Below are positions 46,801-58,124 of a stretch of DNA of 64,000 nt, piece after piece (position 1 is the first letter of the stretch; every line of letters starts with the position of its first letter). The DNA is from Diplonema papillatum (lineage: Eukaryota; Euglenozoa; Diplonemea; Diplonemida; Diplonemidae). Position numbers and translations under genes: made by a program. Below the pieces are notes generated by a model. It had not been told where the DNA came from and ran no database searches. It saw only the letters and a list, made by a program, of their open reading frames with translations. The stretch is from assembly GCA_030068145.1 (NCBI GenBank), contig JAPJBO010000349.1, positions 153,422 to 217,421 on the forward strand, in the 5' to 3' direction.

Positions 46801-49800
46801 TTCCCACCGAGGCGTGGTTTCGCCATCTTTCAGGTCCCGGCAAGTGTGTCTCGACCTCACCTCACATTTCCAGTAAACAGGATGGGGTGTGCTCCGTCCT
46901 CAAGGATTGGCACAATCTCCCTTGTGGGGTTGACATCCAAACCCTCGCGTAAACACACCGTCAGACCCCATCTTGATCACACATGTGCAGTACGACAGAA
47001 TCATGTGAAGTCACTTGGATTGCCCACAACAAGTGGGTCACGTAGCGGTCAATCAATGGCCACAGCGGGTTGGCTAGGCGCGTTTTCATTTCGTTAGCCT
47101 CGCGCGTGTTAGACTCCTTGTTTCAAGACGGGTAGTAGAAGATCGCGAAGGTGGGGGGGCTGTTTTCGTGCGGCCGGAGATCTGCGTCGTTGTTGTGTGT
47201 GTGTGTTTCCGGCAAAATCTCTCTGAGAGAACCCATTCATCAACGGTCATACGGAGACCGTAAACCCCCGGAATTTCAAGCGAACTTTAACTCTAAAATA
47301 TTCGCCCAGTCAGTTGCCCGAGACGGCCTTTTCGCGAGAGCGTCAGGCAGGTACGCAGCCGCGTGAAGGAAGAAGAATTTTGTGGCTGGGTACCTCTGGT
47401 AGCTGCACTCCGACAAAGGCGGGTGAAGACAACACTCGGAGGCGACGCCTGCACTCATTTTCAAGGAGGCTACATGGTAGAATGCCGAAAGGAGGAAGAG
47501 GGGTTTGGGCAGAAAGATGCTGGCGAAGTGTAAGCAACCTATACCCTCCGGAGCCCGGATTCTGATGCCGAATGGGGTCCAAATCCATCCGGGAAGCCTT
47601 CCCACGAACCCCAACCGAAGCGGAGCCGCGACGAGCAGGCAAAGGCAAGGAACGTAGAGGGGTCGAGATCTCGGCCGCGGGGACACCCCGCGAGGGAGAA
47701 ACGGAAGCGCGCGGAACCATCTGGTGATTCCTCGGGCCTCGTCAGACTTCCCAGCAGACGTGAAGCGCGCACAGGAGACAAACAGCACGCAGGGCAAGAA
47801 GTGACCTAAGCATGACACAACGCGTGCAAAGAGGTAGTCGGTAGCGGCTTGTGCCGTCTATCGGCACAGATTGTTGCTGCATATCAAGTTCAAACTACTT
47901 TACTACTTCTCTGCGCAGAACCCCGTTTTTCTGGGTTCAAAGGTCCTTGTTGGTTGCTGAAGTCGTGCACAGCATCGAAATTCGCCAGAATACTTCCGCT
48001 CAAAACCCCCCTCTCCCCCGCGTTGGCCCCCCATCGTTCCACATACTTGGGATGGGTATGAGGGACGGGGTGGTTCAATAAACAGAATGGGATCTCTTTT
48101 TGAACGCGAACAGCCCAGAGATGAAAAGACACGTTGTCTGCCCCCCCCCCGCATGAGTCCGTTGCTGTGTCGGGGACCATCAACTTTTTGTGGTCGGCTT
48201 GTCGCCGCGAATACCGAAGGTCCTCAGCTGCTCAGTTTGCATAAACTGAACCGGGTCTCTCCCCACAGAAGAAATGGGTGAATGGAAACGGGTTTTTGCC
48301 TGGAGGCTTTTGTTCTGCAGATGCTATCTTCGAGCTATCTTTGTGTCTATGCTTTCATTCGTCTTCTTCCACCACCATGAAACGGGCAGTGCAACAAAGT
48401 GATCGGCCCGTGGTGTGAAGGGGCGCAGCAAGACCGCACAAACCGTCTTCCAGCCCCCCCGGCTCCAGCCGGCGCCACGTTTCTGTTTTCTAGCGTTTTA
48501 TTGTGGTTTACAGGTTCGGTGTTTTAGGGTCTCCGGTTGACCATTGAGTTTCCTGCATATAGGGGCTACCTCAGCACAGGGGAAGGACGGTACAAACTTA
48601 CGGCGCAGCCTCTTTCAAAACCTATCCAACTTCTGTGGCTAGGGCACACCATATGTGTAGTGGCTGGCCGCAGTTCGACTGCCGAGGGCCTAGGGGGGGG
48701 CCAGAAGCGCCGGTAATTTTGCGGAAAACAGCAGTATTCACACGAAGAAAGAAACAAAGGAGGGGAAGGGGGAAGGGGTTGCAAGAACGTGCTTGGAATG
48801 GTTTTCTTCTTGTGCGTAGCACCTGCTTTGCAGGAAACAATACCTGAGGAGGCTGCCAGTTGCAAACTATCAAAGGAGGTAATTGTGCTGTAGCCCGAAC
48901 GAAACACAGGTAAATCTGGGTTAAGTGGCGGGCGTGAGCGTTCAACCAACTTTGTAGTTGATTGTTTCTCCCCCTCTAGCCTCCTTCGAAGTAAGAACAA
49001 GGCAGCCCCTCGAGTATTTTTTTCCGCGTCCTATGTGCAATAAGGAACGGTCCTTTAAGCTTGTGGACACTCTAGAACTATATCGCTTTGCCTGCCGCTG
49101 TCTATCACGGTCTATCAGGTCGATCCGTATAGAATTGCCTGGTGACTGTGTCTAGGTGATTCGAAATGAGTGCAAGCGCCTGAAGCACGACACGGTACGA
49201 TCAAAAGAGGTAGCCACCTAGTGACCACTGCAGGCCATCGCCACAAATATTCTGCATTCTAACTTCAGGTGGAGACCATCATCAGCGCGGAATCTGAGCT
49301 TCTGCCGATGTGGGTCTCGGCGCAATGCTAGAGCCCGTCTTTGTGCAATGCGTGTGGCAGCCGTTGGGTGGCTTTGTCGAGATGGTTCACTGGACAGCTC
49401 AAGTCTCTGGTGCATTAGGTAGGGGGTGCTGTCATTTGCCAGCGTGAACCGATGTCCCCTGCGTTCGTGGGAGAGCCATCCGCGTGCTGAACAGAACCGC
49501 TGCCTCTATAGAGGTCACAATGGTTTGTCAGGCGGCTGTTAGTAGCTCGCCGAGCCAGGACCACCCATGCTGTGAGAGCACACGAAAGTCCTCCTCGGGA
49601 AGAAGACGCCTCTGCATCTGCTGTCTGAACAAAACAGTCGAAAACTCAGGTACTTGTAGCTGCGACTCGCTGGAACGCACTGACTTGTGTGTGGGGGGAA
49701 ATCTTAGTTAATGTTTAGGCAGATCACGGGGGGGATCAAAGTGGTTAGACAGAACGCTGCCTGCCTCTTATGCATGTTTGATGCTAGCATCAAGTCTTGT

Positions 49801-50862
49801 TCGGAGAAGATGGGGAGGCGGGGGAAGTGGTTTACCAAGAATCGTTGCTTTTCCCGCCGAAACTGAAGCTCCGAGAACTCGTGATTTAATACTCTCCGCC
49901 TTGTTGTGGTGCTCTGTATTTGCCGTCCTGTTGCTGCAGACAGGTTAAGTAGAAACTCCAACGGTCGATGATCTCCACGGTCGATGATCTTCATGTGTTT
50001 CACCACATTTCGATCATCTTAAGATCCACAGACCATATACGACTAAAGAAAAACGGATCTGGCGCTTCTTTTGTTTGTGCACACTTCCTTCAACCTGTTT
50101 TCTTGATGTGACGGGAGTGAGGATAGTCGATCGGTTTTGTTCTTGACGAATTGCTTTGTGCTAGACACAAGAAGAGACAAACAATGGGGGGAAGGGAGAC
50201 TGGCTGCGGTGGCATTTGAAGAAGTCTTTTTAATTAAGAGCAAGAGGCGGGGCCCTCCATTTTCATAGGGGGGAAAAGCGACTGAAACACAGCCAGGTTC
50301 CTGAGCTTCTTGTGAAGTCGGAAGGACTACCATCTTCCTAGCTAGGTTTTAGCCAGGGGGGGTCGAATTGTTGTACGCGCAGGAAGCAGACACACGAGTC
50401 GTATACACGATTTTGTGCAGGTGATACTTGGCACAGTAGACCCTCTTCATCTGAAACGATGCTGGCTCGGTGAAGTCGATGAGGGCGCTCTACAGTGGGC
50501 ACACCGCAGTTGGACCTGTCGACGAAGCTACACGTGCAGCACCAGGGCTCAATCGAGTTAGGAAGGGGAGAGGCAGTGTATCTCGCCTCACGGCTTCTCT
50601 ACGGTGGCCGACCCTTCTTTTCATTCGTTTCTAGACTCCGGCATCTACGGCTGTTCGAGTCAGACAGTTCCCTTTGTCCACGCGGCAGGGTCCTTCATTG
50701 GAAGATACCGACTTGTGTGCCGTGTGTCGCGAGTATTCGTCTTCTGACTTCTTCTTTTCGAGCTTTTTGGCCAGCACGTCACCACCGCAAAACGGACTGG
50801 ACTTCTTTTTTTCCCCCGGAGACTGTCGAGCCAGTTCCCCTCTTTCAATGCACACAAAGCCC
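46801..50862. other. Long interval with repeats and no supported gene
   Basis: An inverted CCGGGGGTTTAAAG-family copy lies at 47236-47285 and a related motif at 48505-48545 (preceded by TTTATTGTGGTTTACAGGTT, like 10958-10978). Also present are a GGTTTTTGCC repeat (48288-48375), an ATCGCCACA repeat (49188-49265) and a TTAATGTTTAGGCAG repeat (49708-49820). Open frames on both strands (for example 47276-47818) have no recognisable motif. Confidence 0.4.
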
Positions 50863-51655
50863 GTTACGGAGTGAAGCTCGCTTGGGAGCTCTGGGGTTTT
50901 GACGTCTCCGTGACTGTCGAGCCAGTTCCCCTTTTTCAATGCACACAAAGCCCGATACGGAGTGAAGCTCGCTTGGGAGCTCTGGGGGTTTGACGTCTCC
51001 GTGACTGTCGAGCCAGTTCCCCTTTTTCAATGCACACAAAGCCCGTTACGGAGTGAAGCTCGCTTGGGAGCTCTGGGGGTTTGACGTCTCCGTGACTGTC
51101 GAGCCAGTTCCCCTTTTTCAATGCACACAAAGCCCGTTACGGAGTGAAGCTCGCTTGGGAGCTCTGGGGGTTTGACGTCTCCGTGACTGTCGAGCCAGTT
51201 CCCCTTTTTCAATGCACACAAAGCCCGTTACGGAGTGAAGCTCGCTTGGGAGCTCTGGGGGTTTGACGTCTCCGTGACTGTCGAGCCAGTTCCCCTTTTT
51301 CAATGCACACAAAGCCCGTTACGGAGTGAAGCTCGCTTGGGAGCTCTGGGGGTTTGACGTCTCCGTGACTGTCGAGCCAGTTCCCCTCTTTCAATGCACA
51401 CAAAGCCCGTTACGGAGTGAAGCTCGCTTGGGAGCTCTGGGGGTTTGACGTCTCCGTGACTGTCGAGCCAGTTCCCCTTTTTCAATGCACACAAAGCCCG
51501 TTACGGAGTGAAGCTCGCTTGGGAGCTCTGGGGGTTTGACGTCTCCGTGACTGTCGAGCCAGTTCCCCTCTTTCAATGCACACAAAGCCCGTTACGAAGT
51601 GAAGCTCGCTTGGGAGCTCTGGGGGTTTGACGTCTCCGTGACCGTGTGCGTGCAG
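50863..51655. repeat. 91-bp satellite, nine tandem units
   Basis: Units start at about 50867, 50958, 51049, 51140, 51231, 51322, 51413, 51504 and 51595 and are nearly identical (GGAGTGAAGCTCGCTTGGGA, GTTTGACGTCTCCGTGACTG, AATGCACACAAAGCCCG). The 91-bp period is not a multiple of three, so the staggered 64-aa ORFs are not genes. Half of each unit is a diverged copy of the dispersed CCGGGGGTTTAAAG motif. Confidence 0.92.
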
Positions 51656-51764
51656 CTTTGTTGCTGTTGTCTGTTGCCAGCTATTCGCCCAATTCGGACT
51701 CGTCAAATCCGGAGGTGAGCTGCCTCGCCACCGCCGCAGCCGCCAGCGCATCACTCAACCGCTA
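51656..51764 (-). other. Possible short exon
   Basis: The minus strand reads RLSDALAAAAVARQLTSGFD ESELGE and a stop. It has protein-like composition next to the WW/coiled-coil gene and might be an alternative last exon. Confidence 0.25.
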
Positions 51765-52395
51765 TAACCTGGGAGAGCGCCACTCACAGCACCTTCAATC
51801 CGAGCCAGGACCTAAACCCGCACTGACAGACAATCCTTTTCCCAGTTACGGATCCAGTTTGCCGACTTCCCTCACCCTACATTTATCCTTGGCCAGAGGC
51901 CTTTGGCCTAGGAGACGTATTGGTTCACGTCCTTACTCTCACACGTTAGGCGGCGACACGGAGCGAAGCCCTGATGTTGTCGAGGGAGAGCGCCTCTCAC
52001 AGCACCTTCAATCTGAACCCGGACCTCAACCCGCACATGTGTCCTCAGAGTCAATCCTTTTCCCGAAGTTACGGATCCAGTTTGCCGACTTCCCTCACCC
52101 TACATTTATCCTTGGCCCGAGGCCTTTGGCCTAGGAGACGTATTGGTTTACGTCCTTCCTCTCACACGTTAGGCGGCGGCACGGAGGGAGAGCGCCACTC
52201 ACAGCACCTTCAATCTGAACCCGGACCTCAACCCGCACATGTGTCCTCAGAGTCAATCCTGTTCCCGAAGTTACGGATCCAGTTTGCCGACTCCTTTGCA
52301 CCTGCATTGTACTGTCGGCCAGAGGCATTTAGCCTAGGAGACCTGTTGCGGTTAACGGTATGGTGCCGCCCTCCGGTTCCCTTCCTCTCACACGC
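51765..52395. repeat. Tandem repeat (about 225 bp, nearly three units) containing the 3' end of the WW gene
   Basis: ACACGTTAGGCGGCG-type phrases start at 51941, 52164 and 52390. Other shared parts are CTCACAGCACCTTCAATC, ACGGATCCAGTTTGCCGACT and GGCCTAGGAGACGTATTGG. The last unit overlaps the stop codon region of the gene (minus: RSVSPPSV-stop). Confidence 0.8.
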
Positions 52396-54602
52396 TAGGC
52401 GGCGACACGGAGCGGTTTTTCGACTTCCTCGCGGCCAGGTACCGCCGGTCAGCGGCGGCCGACGACACCGTGGGCTGCGAATACCCCCTGTTCGACCGGT
52501 TGAGCGACGAGACCGTGTCGCCCAGGGGCCGGTCCTTGAGGCCCGCCGCAGCGGCCGCGAGGGAGGCCGCCGGCGCGTCCTTGTCTTTGCCCACTTTATC
52601 TTCCGAAGCCGGCCCCCCCGTCTCCTTCGACGGCCGCTGGTCCTTTTCGTGCTTCTCGTGCTTCTCGGGCTTCGGGTCCGATGGCGGGATGGACAACGCC
52701 ACGTCGGCAGCGTCGCGCTTGCTGAGGTACGGGTCTCTGCGCACACGCTCGAGGAACTGGTTGGGGGACGGGAGCAGTGCCTTGTCCTTGTCTTTGTCCC
52801 CGGACAGCCGGCGCTCGGAGTGGTAAGGTGCGGGGAGGGGGGTTTTGTCCTTGTCGCCGGACATACGGCGCTCGGACTGGTAAGGCGCCGGCGGCAGGGC
52901 TTTGTCCTTGTCGCCGGAGGAGCGGCGCTCGGCCTGGTGGGGCGCGGGGAGGGGCGCTTTGTCCTTGTCGCCGGAGGAGCGGCGCTCGGACTGGAACGGC
53001 GCCGGCGGCAGGGCCTTGTCCTTTTCGCCGGACAGCCGCCTCTCCCGCCAGCTCGGCGCGGCGCCCGTCGGAGGCGGCAGCACCGTCGGCGGCGCCGTGT
53101 GGCTGTTCCCGGCGTTGCTGCCGCCCGCCGCCCCCAAGCCGCCGCCGTTGCCGTTGCTGCTGTTGCAGTTCGCGGGGATGGTGTTGCTGTTGATCGCGTT
53201 GGCGTTCCCGCTGCTGCCGTTGCGGACGCCGCCGCCGCCGCCGTTGCCCGCGTGCACGTGCGCGCCGTGGATCGAGTTGGGGTGGTGGTGGGGGTGGTGG
53301 ATGTTGGCGGGGGGCTGCTGCTGCTGCTGCTGCTGCTGCAGCTGCTTGCCGGCAGCGGCGGCGCCGTGCCACAAGTCCTTCCCGACCGCGAGCTGGAGAA
53401 CGCTCCTTTGCTTCATGCACAGCCACCCCACCAGCTCCCTGTGCTTCGCCGTGAACGCGGCCTTCTGGGCGGATGCCTGCGCGGCATACTCTGCGTCCGA
53501 CTCCTTAATCCTCTTCGCGAGCACGGCCGTCGCCGCCTGGACCGACGCCTGCACGGCCGTCACGGTATCCGACAGGTTCTTGCAGGCAATCGCTTTGAGG
53601 AGCAAGTCGGCGTCTTCGACCTCGCCTTCGATGCCGCCGGTTTCATCGCCGTCGGCCGCCGCCGACAGGGTCCGGTTCAAGGCTAGCTGGCTCGTGTTCA
53701 TGCCGGAAGGGGAGAGAGGGGACGTGGGATCCGCCTCGGAGCACTGCACGGCGAGCCGCTTCTCCTGCCGCAGGGTCTGCTGCAGCGTTTTGTAGAGCTC
53801 GATGAGCGTCTCGTCGACGCCGGTGATCGCGGGGCCGATGGTCGGCGACTTGTCGGGGGGCCGCAGGGACCGAGACGACGTGTTCGCGGACCGGGAGAGG
53901 CTGTTGGAGCTCCCGGCGGGCTCCAGCGGCAGGCCGGACAGCCCGGCTGTCGCGGCGCCGCCCCCGCGCTGCGCGGCCAGTTCGAGGAGGCGGACGCGCT
54001 GCTTGTCGGCGGAGCGAGCCGACTCGAGCTGGCGCACCTGCTGCCGGAGGCCCTGGCAGTCGACGTCTTGCTTCCGGCACTTCTCCTTCAGCGCCGCGGC
54101 GTCGGTCTTCGCCTTGTTAAGCTGCGCCTGCAGTGCGGCCGTCTCGGCGGCCTGGGCGTCGTGCTCCTTCTGGAACCGCTCCGCCCGAGTCATCGTCGCG
54201 TCGTAATCGCGGAGGAGGATGCCGATCTGAACGTCTTCAGCGTCTTCGTCGGGGCCGCCGTTTTCCGCCCGGTGCCGAATCCTGTTGGCGGCCGCCGAAG
54301 GCCCGCTGAAGTTCGGGGTCAGGAAAATCGTGCTGTACCGTGGGACCGGCGTGAGCGTCGTCTCCTCCTGGCTGGGTGTGATCGTGAGGGCCACGGGCGG
54401 CGTCGCCGACGGATCTTCCACCTCCGTTTTGAAGTCGGTCTCGCCGGGGCTGAGGTAGTACGCCTTCTTGCCGGTGGTGCGGCGCTCCATCCCCGACTCC
54501 GCGGTCGACTTGCGCGGCGTGCGGCGGGGATCGTTCCACGTCGTGTTCCGCGTGTTGTGGTCGATGAAATAAACCCGCCCGTCGTCGGTTGTCCGGATTT
54601 CC
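52388..54602 (-). CDS. WW-domain / coiled-coil / KDK-repeat protein (5' exon missing)
   Basis: The exon starts behind a CGCAG acceptor at 54602; its first G probably completes a split Trp codon (TG|G). It reads [27 protein letters not shown], a WW domain with the second Trp visible. The frame then runs 700 codons from an internal ATG at 54490 to the stop at 52388. After the WW come a Pro/Thr-rich stretch, a coiled coil (about 54200-53980: RAERFQKEHDAQAAETAALQ AQLNKAKTD), an Ala-rich helical middle, a polyQ and His/Asn/Gly-rich tract near 53330, and five copies of a 19-20 residue repeat (SERRSSGDKDKAPLPAP type, 53045-52755). WW domains bind Pro-rich ligands, so the protein is probably a scaffold. 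The upstream exons were not identified. Confidence 0.7.
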
Positions 54603-54869
54603 CTGCGAAGTTGGAGTGGGTGGTCGGGCGGGAAAGACTACGCGTGCAAACCTTGTTTCAAGTGATTAAGGGCCGTCCGACACTTTTTGATACAGACAAG
54701 CAAGCTTGCTACCATAAAAGAGGAAGGTTTTGACACCTAAATGGAAAATTTAGGACTTCTCTCGCATCAAGCCGTCCCCGAAGAAGACTGAATGGGAAAA
54801 GGGAGTGTAAGATTCCGTAAATAAGGTAGGAGCCCCTGAGGGGCTATGACCCCCCTGTTTTAAGTCGGT
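54603..54869 (-). other. Intron between WW exon copies
   Basis: Contains a diverged copy of the intron-borne repeat (54655-54730) also found beside the duplicated exons of the coiled-coil gene. Confidence 0.55.
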
Positions 54870-55031
54870 CTCGCCGGGGCTGAGGTAGTGCGCCTTCTTG
54901 CCGGTGGTGCGGCGCTCCATCCCGACTCCGCGGTCGACTTGCGCGGCGCGCGGCGGGGGTCGTTCCACATCGTGCGCCGCGTGTTGTGGTCGATGAAATA
55001 GACCCGCCCGTCGTTGGTTGTCCGGATTTCC
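54860..55031 (-). pseudogene. Duplicated WW exon, frameshifted after the domain
   Basis: Acceptor ATTCAG precedes 55031. It reads [27 protein letters not shown] and is parallel to the exon at 54602. One C is missing (CATCCCGAC instead of CATCCCCGAC), which shifts the frame just after STAESG. Similarity stops at about 54860. Confidence 0.75.
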
Positions 55032-55300
55032 CTGAATTTGGGTGGTGTTTGGTTTGTGCGATTGAACCACATGTGTTCTGGTTCCGCTACCAACGTTCTT
55101 TTTAGCTAATAGCTACTGTCGCCGGGAAGCAGAAATTGGTTGTCGCAAAAACAGACAACTTTTGCGTGAGGGTACGTGTGCAAACCTTGTTTAAAGTGAT
55201 ATAGCACAGCACGCTGCCATCGGACGCTTTTTGATAAAGAAAAGCAAGTTTGTTGCCATAAAAAAAGGAAGGTTTTGTGGGCACCTCGTTCTTCGCTTCG

Positions 55301-55798
55301 GGTTTCGCTGGGGAAAAATCTTAGATTAATGTTTAAGCAGAGCACTGCCTTTCGTGCATGGTTGGAGTCTTCTTCGAGGAAGATGTTGTCTAGAAAGGGG
55401 TGCAAAAATAGAAAAGGCAAAAAGGGGAGCACGGCTCCCAAAGTGGAGTATGAAACCTTGAGGGAAGGTTTCGCTGGGGAAAAATCTTAGACTAATGTTT
55501 AAGCAGAGCACTGCCTTTCGTGCATGGTTGGAGTCTTCTTCGAGGAAGATGTTGTCTAGAAAGGGATGCAAAAATAGAAAAGGCAAAAAGGGGAGCACGG
55601 CTCCCAAAGTAGAGTATGAAACCTTGAGGGAAGGTTTCGCTGGGGAAAAATCTTAGACTAATGTTTAAGCAGAGCACTGCCTTTCGTGCATGGTTGGAGT
55701 CTTCTTCGAGGAAGATGTTGTCTAGAAAAGGGATGCAAAAATAGAAAAGGCAAAAAGGGGAGCACGGCTCCCAAAGTGGAGTTTGAAACCTTGAGGGA
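55301..55798. repeat. 166-bp tandem repeat, three units
   Basis: GGTTTCGCTGGGGAAAAATC starts at 55301, 55467 and 55633. Each unit contains AATGTTTAAGCAGAGCACTG and GAGGAAGATGTTGTCTAGAA, related to the dispersed TTAATGTTTAGGCAG family. Confidence 0.9.
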
Positions 55799-56117
55799 AT
55801 AGTCCCTGTATTTTTTCACCGCGTGTGTGCACCTCGTTCGTCGTCTCAGGTTTCCCTCGCTTGAATGCAGACCATTCTAGAGAGCTCATCAGTGGGTCCT
55901 TTGGATGGGGATTTTCAGTCCTGTTCCGGTGCGAGCACAACTTGGTTTCATAGTAGTTCCTTCCTTCATTTCAAAAGAAGTGAGGGTTTGGATAGAGATG
56001 GATGGATCGTAACCAACCGCCGCGGGGCACTACTTTCGGAGTGTCTAAGCTTCCTCCAGGGAAACGATGTACCGGTTGTTGTGAACTTGATAGCAGAAGG
56101 GACACTTGCTGGTCGTC

Positions 56118-56445
56118 GCAGGGCTTACGCTCCGTTTTCGGTCTCAGAGAAAATACGTGTGGTCCACACGCGTGGACGCTCAAGGTTAGAGGGAAAAAAA
56201 TCTTTCCCCCTGTGTGCGGCGGGCAAAAGAAAATAGTGTCACTACTGGACTTGGCGACACGTGACTGTGCGGCCTTGTCAACTTGTGCCACCCATGCATG
56301 TGGGCCAACCTGTGGCAAGTACATGTGGGGGAAAAATATATCAAAATCCACATGTAGTACCTGTGGATCCACACGTGGAAGCACACGTGGGCCAAAAAAA
56401 ATTAACGTGTGGAAATCCACACGTTCCACACGTGGAGCGTAAGCC
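56118..56445. mobile_element. Foldback MITE-like element rich in CCACACGTGG
   Basis: 15-bp perfect terminal repeats CAGGGCTTACGCTCC (56118-56132) and GGAGCGTAAGCCCTG (56431-56445). The interior is crowded with ACGTGTGG and CCACACGTGG in both orientations. GTCGTCG occurs just outside both ends, a possible target duplication offset by two bases on the right. Confidence 0.65.
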
Positions 56446-56457
56446 CTGACCGTCGTC

Positions 56458-56859
56458 GTGACACAGGGGAAGTCCCCGGTAGCAAAAAGGAAGGTTCTGA
56501 ATCTGATACTGATTGTGATCGTGAACTTGGCTCTCCTGGTTCTCGGCCTCAGCACCCGCCACGGGTCGCGCGTTGATCGTACCCTCCGCTCCTTACGACT
56601 GCCACTTGCCGCGCAACCGTCACGAGTGAGCTCAAAAAAGGGAAAATGGTGGAAGATGCCACAAATTGCAGGGGTGTTCCAATGCACTGCGAAGCTTGAT
56701 GAAAGCACACCATCCGGGCGGCAAAGGCTCGTCAGAAGCGTCAACGTCGGGTGCGAGCGCCACGGTTCCTGTGTGTATGAAGAGTTCACTGGTCATTGTG
56801 ATTGGATCATCCCCAGATCGGATTGCCACAAGCTCGTGTCATCCATCCTAAGTAGGTAG
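56458..56859 (+). CDS. Possible membrane or secreted protein exon
   Basis: The frame is open for 133 codons and has no ATG at its beginning. It contains a hydrophobic helix (KVLNLILIVIVNLALLVLGL) after a basic start, then a Cys-containing part (VGCERHGSCVYEEFTGHCDW). A type II membrane or signal-anchor protein is possible if an upstream exon provides the start. Weak. Confidence 0.3.
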   Translation: MTQGKSPVAKRKVLNLILIVIVNLALLVLGLSTRHGSRVDRTLRSLRLPLAAQPSRVSSKKGKWWKMPQIAGVFQCTAKLDESTPSGRQRLVRSVNVGCERHGSCVYEEFTGHCDWIIPRSDCHKLVSSILSR

Positions 56860-57564
56860 TTGTGCAGACCCTACCACACTGCCGACACGACAGCACGGCT
56901 GCCTAGGTGTGCACTCAGCCATCACAGGACCCCAGTTCTCGCGACTTGGCCTGACACAGCTGCCACTCAGATGGCCGCAGCACTAACCTTCGCAATGAAG
57001 GCACGCGCAGCTGGAGTGTACCATACAACAGCTGCATCAGACGCGGGGAGGTGGCGCTGCTCACTTGTCAGTCTCGGAACTGACTGCTGCCCCCAGGGTA
57101 GGTACGATAAAAAAGAAAAGTCGGACACCTTAGAGAAGTCAAAAACGTACCTTCAGTGGTGTGTTTGTTCACCTTGATGCAGTTTTTCACGTTGGCTTTC
57201 TTCAAAGCTTGAGCGAATTTGAATGCTTCAATATCGATGGAGCTCTGTGGGTGTGATGATGTCGTGTGTTCACGGCCACGTGGTAAGCTACTTTACCAGC
57301 GTTGTTTTTTGATTTGGTGGCAGACCACCTGCCTATTTTCATTTCAACCCGTGCAGGCCAGACTGCAGTTTAAACACCCTGTGACTAGATCGATGAAAAT
57401 TGCGAAACGGTCAGTTTGAATGAGGACATGATACTAACCAACACCCGATTGTTGCTCGCGTATGAAACTTTCTTGGTGCTTGCCCAATCTGAGAAAATGA
57501 GTCTCCGGCTAGCAGTTGATAGTGCTTGGGTTCGCTCATTTATTAAAGGTGTTGTTGGTCCCCC
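56860..57564. other. No gene recognised
   Basis: Short ORFs on both strands with no motif; no repeat shared with the rest of the window was noticed. Confidence 0.35.
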
Positions 57565-57767
57565 CCCTAGGGCAGTGCTGGCTGCAAACGTGCAAACGTT
57601 TGCGCAAACGTTTGCGTTTGCGTTTGCAGATCTGGCAGATGCCGTTTGCAAACGTTTGCAAACGGCAACGGTGCAGTGCAAGTCTAGCAATGGATAGACA
57701 CATGCGAGCGATATAGACGTGGGCAAGTGACATTTATGCTGTCGTGAGTGGCAACAGTGACAGTGGG

Positions 57768-58124
57768 ATGTCGACAAACCGCAAAGGAAAAGGCTTTGTT
57801 TCTGTGGGACCCTTAGTCGGACTTCTGCTGTGGAGGATTTATTACCGGCGTCCCCTCCACGAAGCCGCCGCCGCTCTCAGCCCGCAGTGGAAAACGGAGA
57901 TCTACACCAACGCGACAGAGGGATTGCGAAGGTCCTCGCTTCTTTCCGGACTACACGACCAGCTCTGTGCATTGGCTGAGCACTCCGACTGCCTCACCGT
58001 GCGAGAGGGACTAGGTTTGAAAGCAGCAAACAAGTGGCTCGGGGAGATCTGGTGGCACGCATTTGGCACCAAGTGGCTGCCATTGCAGGCGGTAGCCAGT
58101 GCAGTCACCGGCCGGTCGAATTGA
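57768..58124 (+). pseudogene. ORF of the outer hAT-like element, interrupted by the nested element
   Basis: The open frame includes MSTNRKGKGFVSVGPLVGLL, RRPLHEAAAALSPQWKTEIY and LAEHSDCLTVREGLGLKAAN. The last eight codons (from the base after GCGGTAGC) belong to the nested element. Beyond that element's other end the frame would run only 15-16 more codons. I do not recognise the protein; no DDE or hATC motif is visible. It may be a remnant of the transposase or an unrelated captured ORF. Confidence 0.4.

Noticed and set aside
50863-51655. Staggered 64-residue ORFs starting MCALKKGNWLDSHGDV
   Set aside because: They arise because a 91-bp unit cycles through all three frames. The same residues repeat every 91 bp, and no gene signal is present.
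51974-53795. Plus-strand ORFs of up to 570 codons opposite the WW gene
   Set aside because: Leu/Arg/Pro-rich antisense of GC-rich coding sequence. The WW domain, coiled coil and 19-residue repeats all read on the minus strand.
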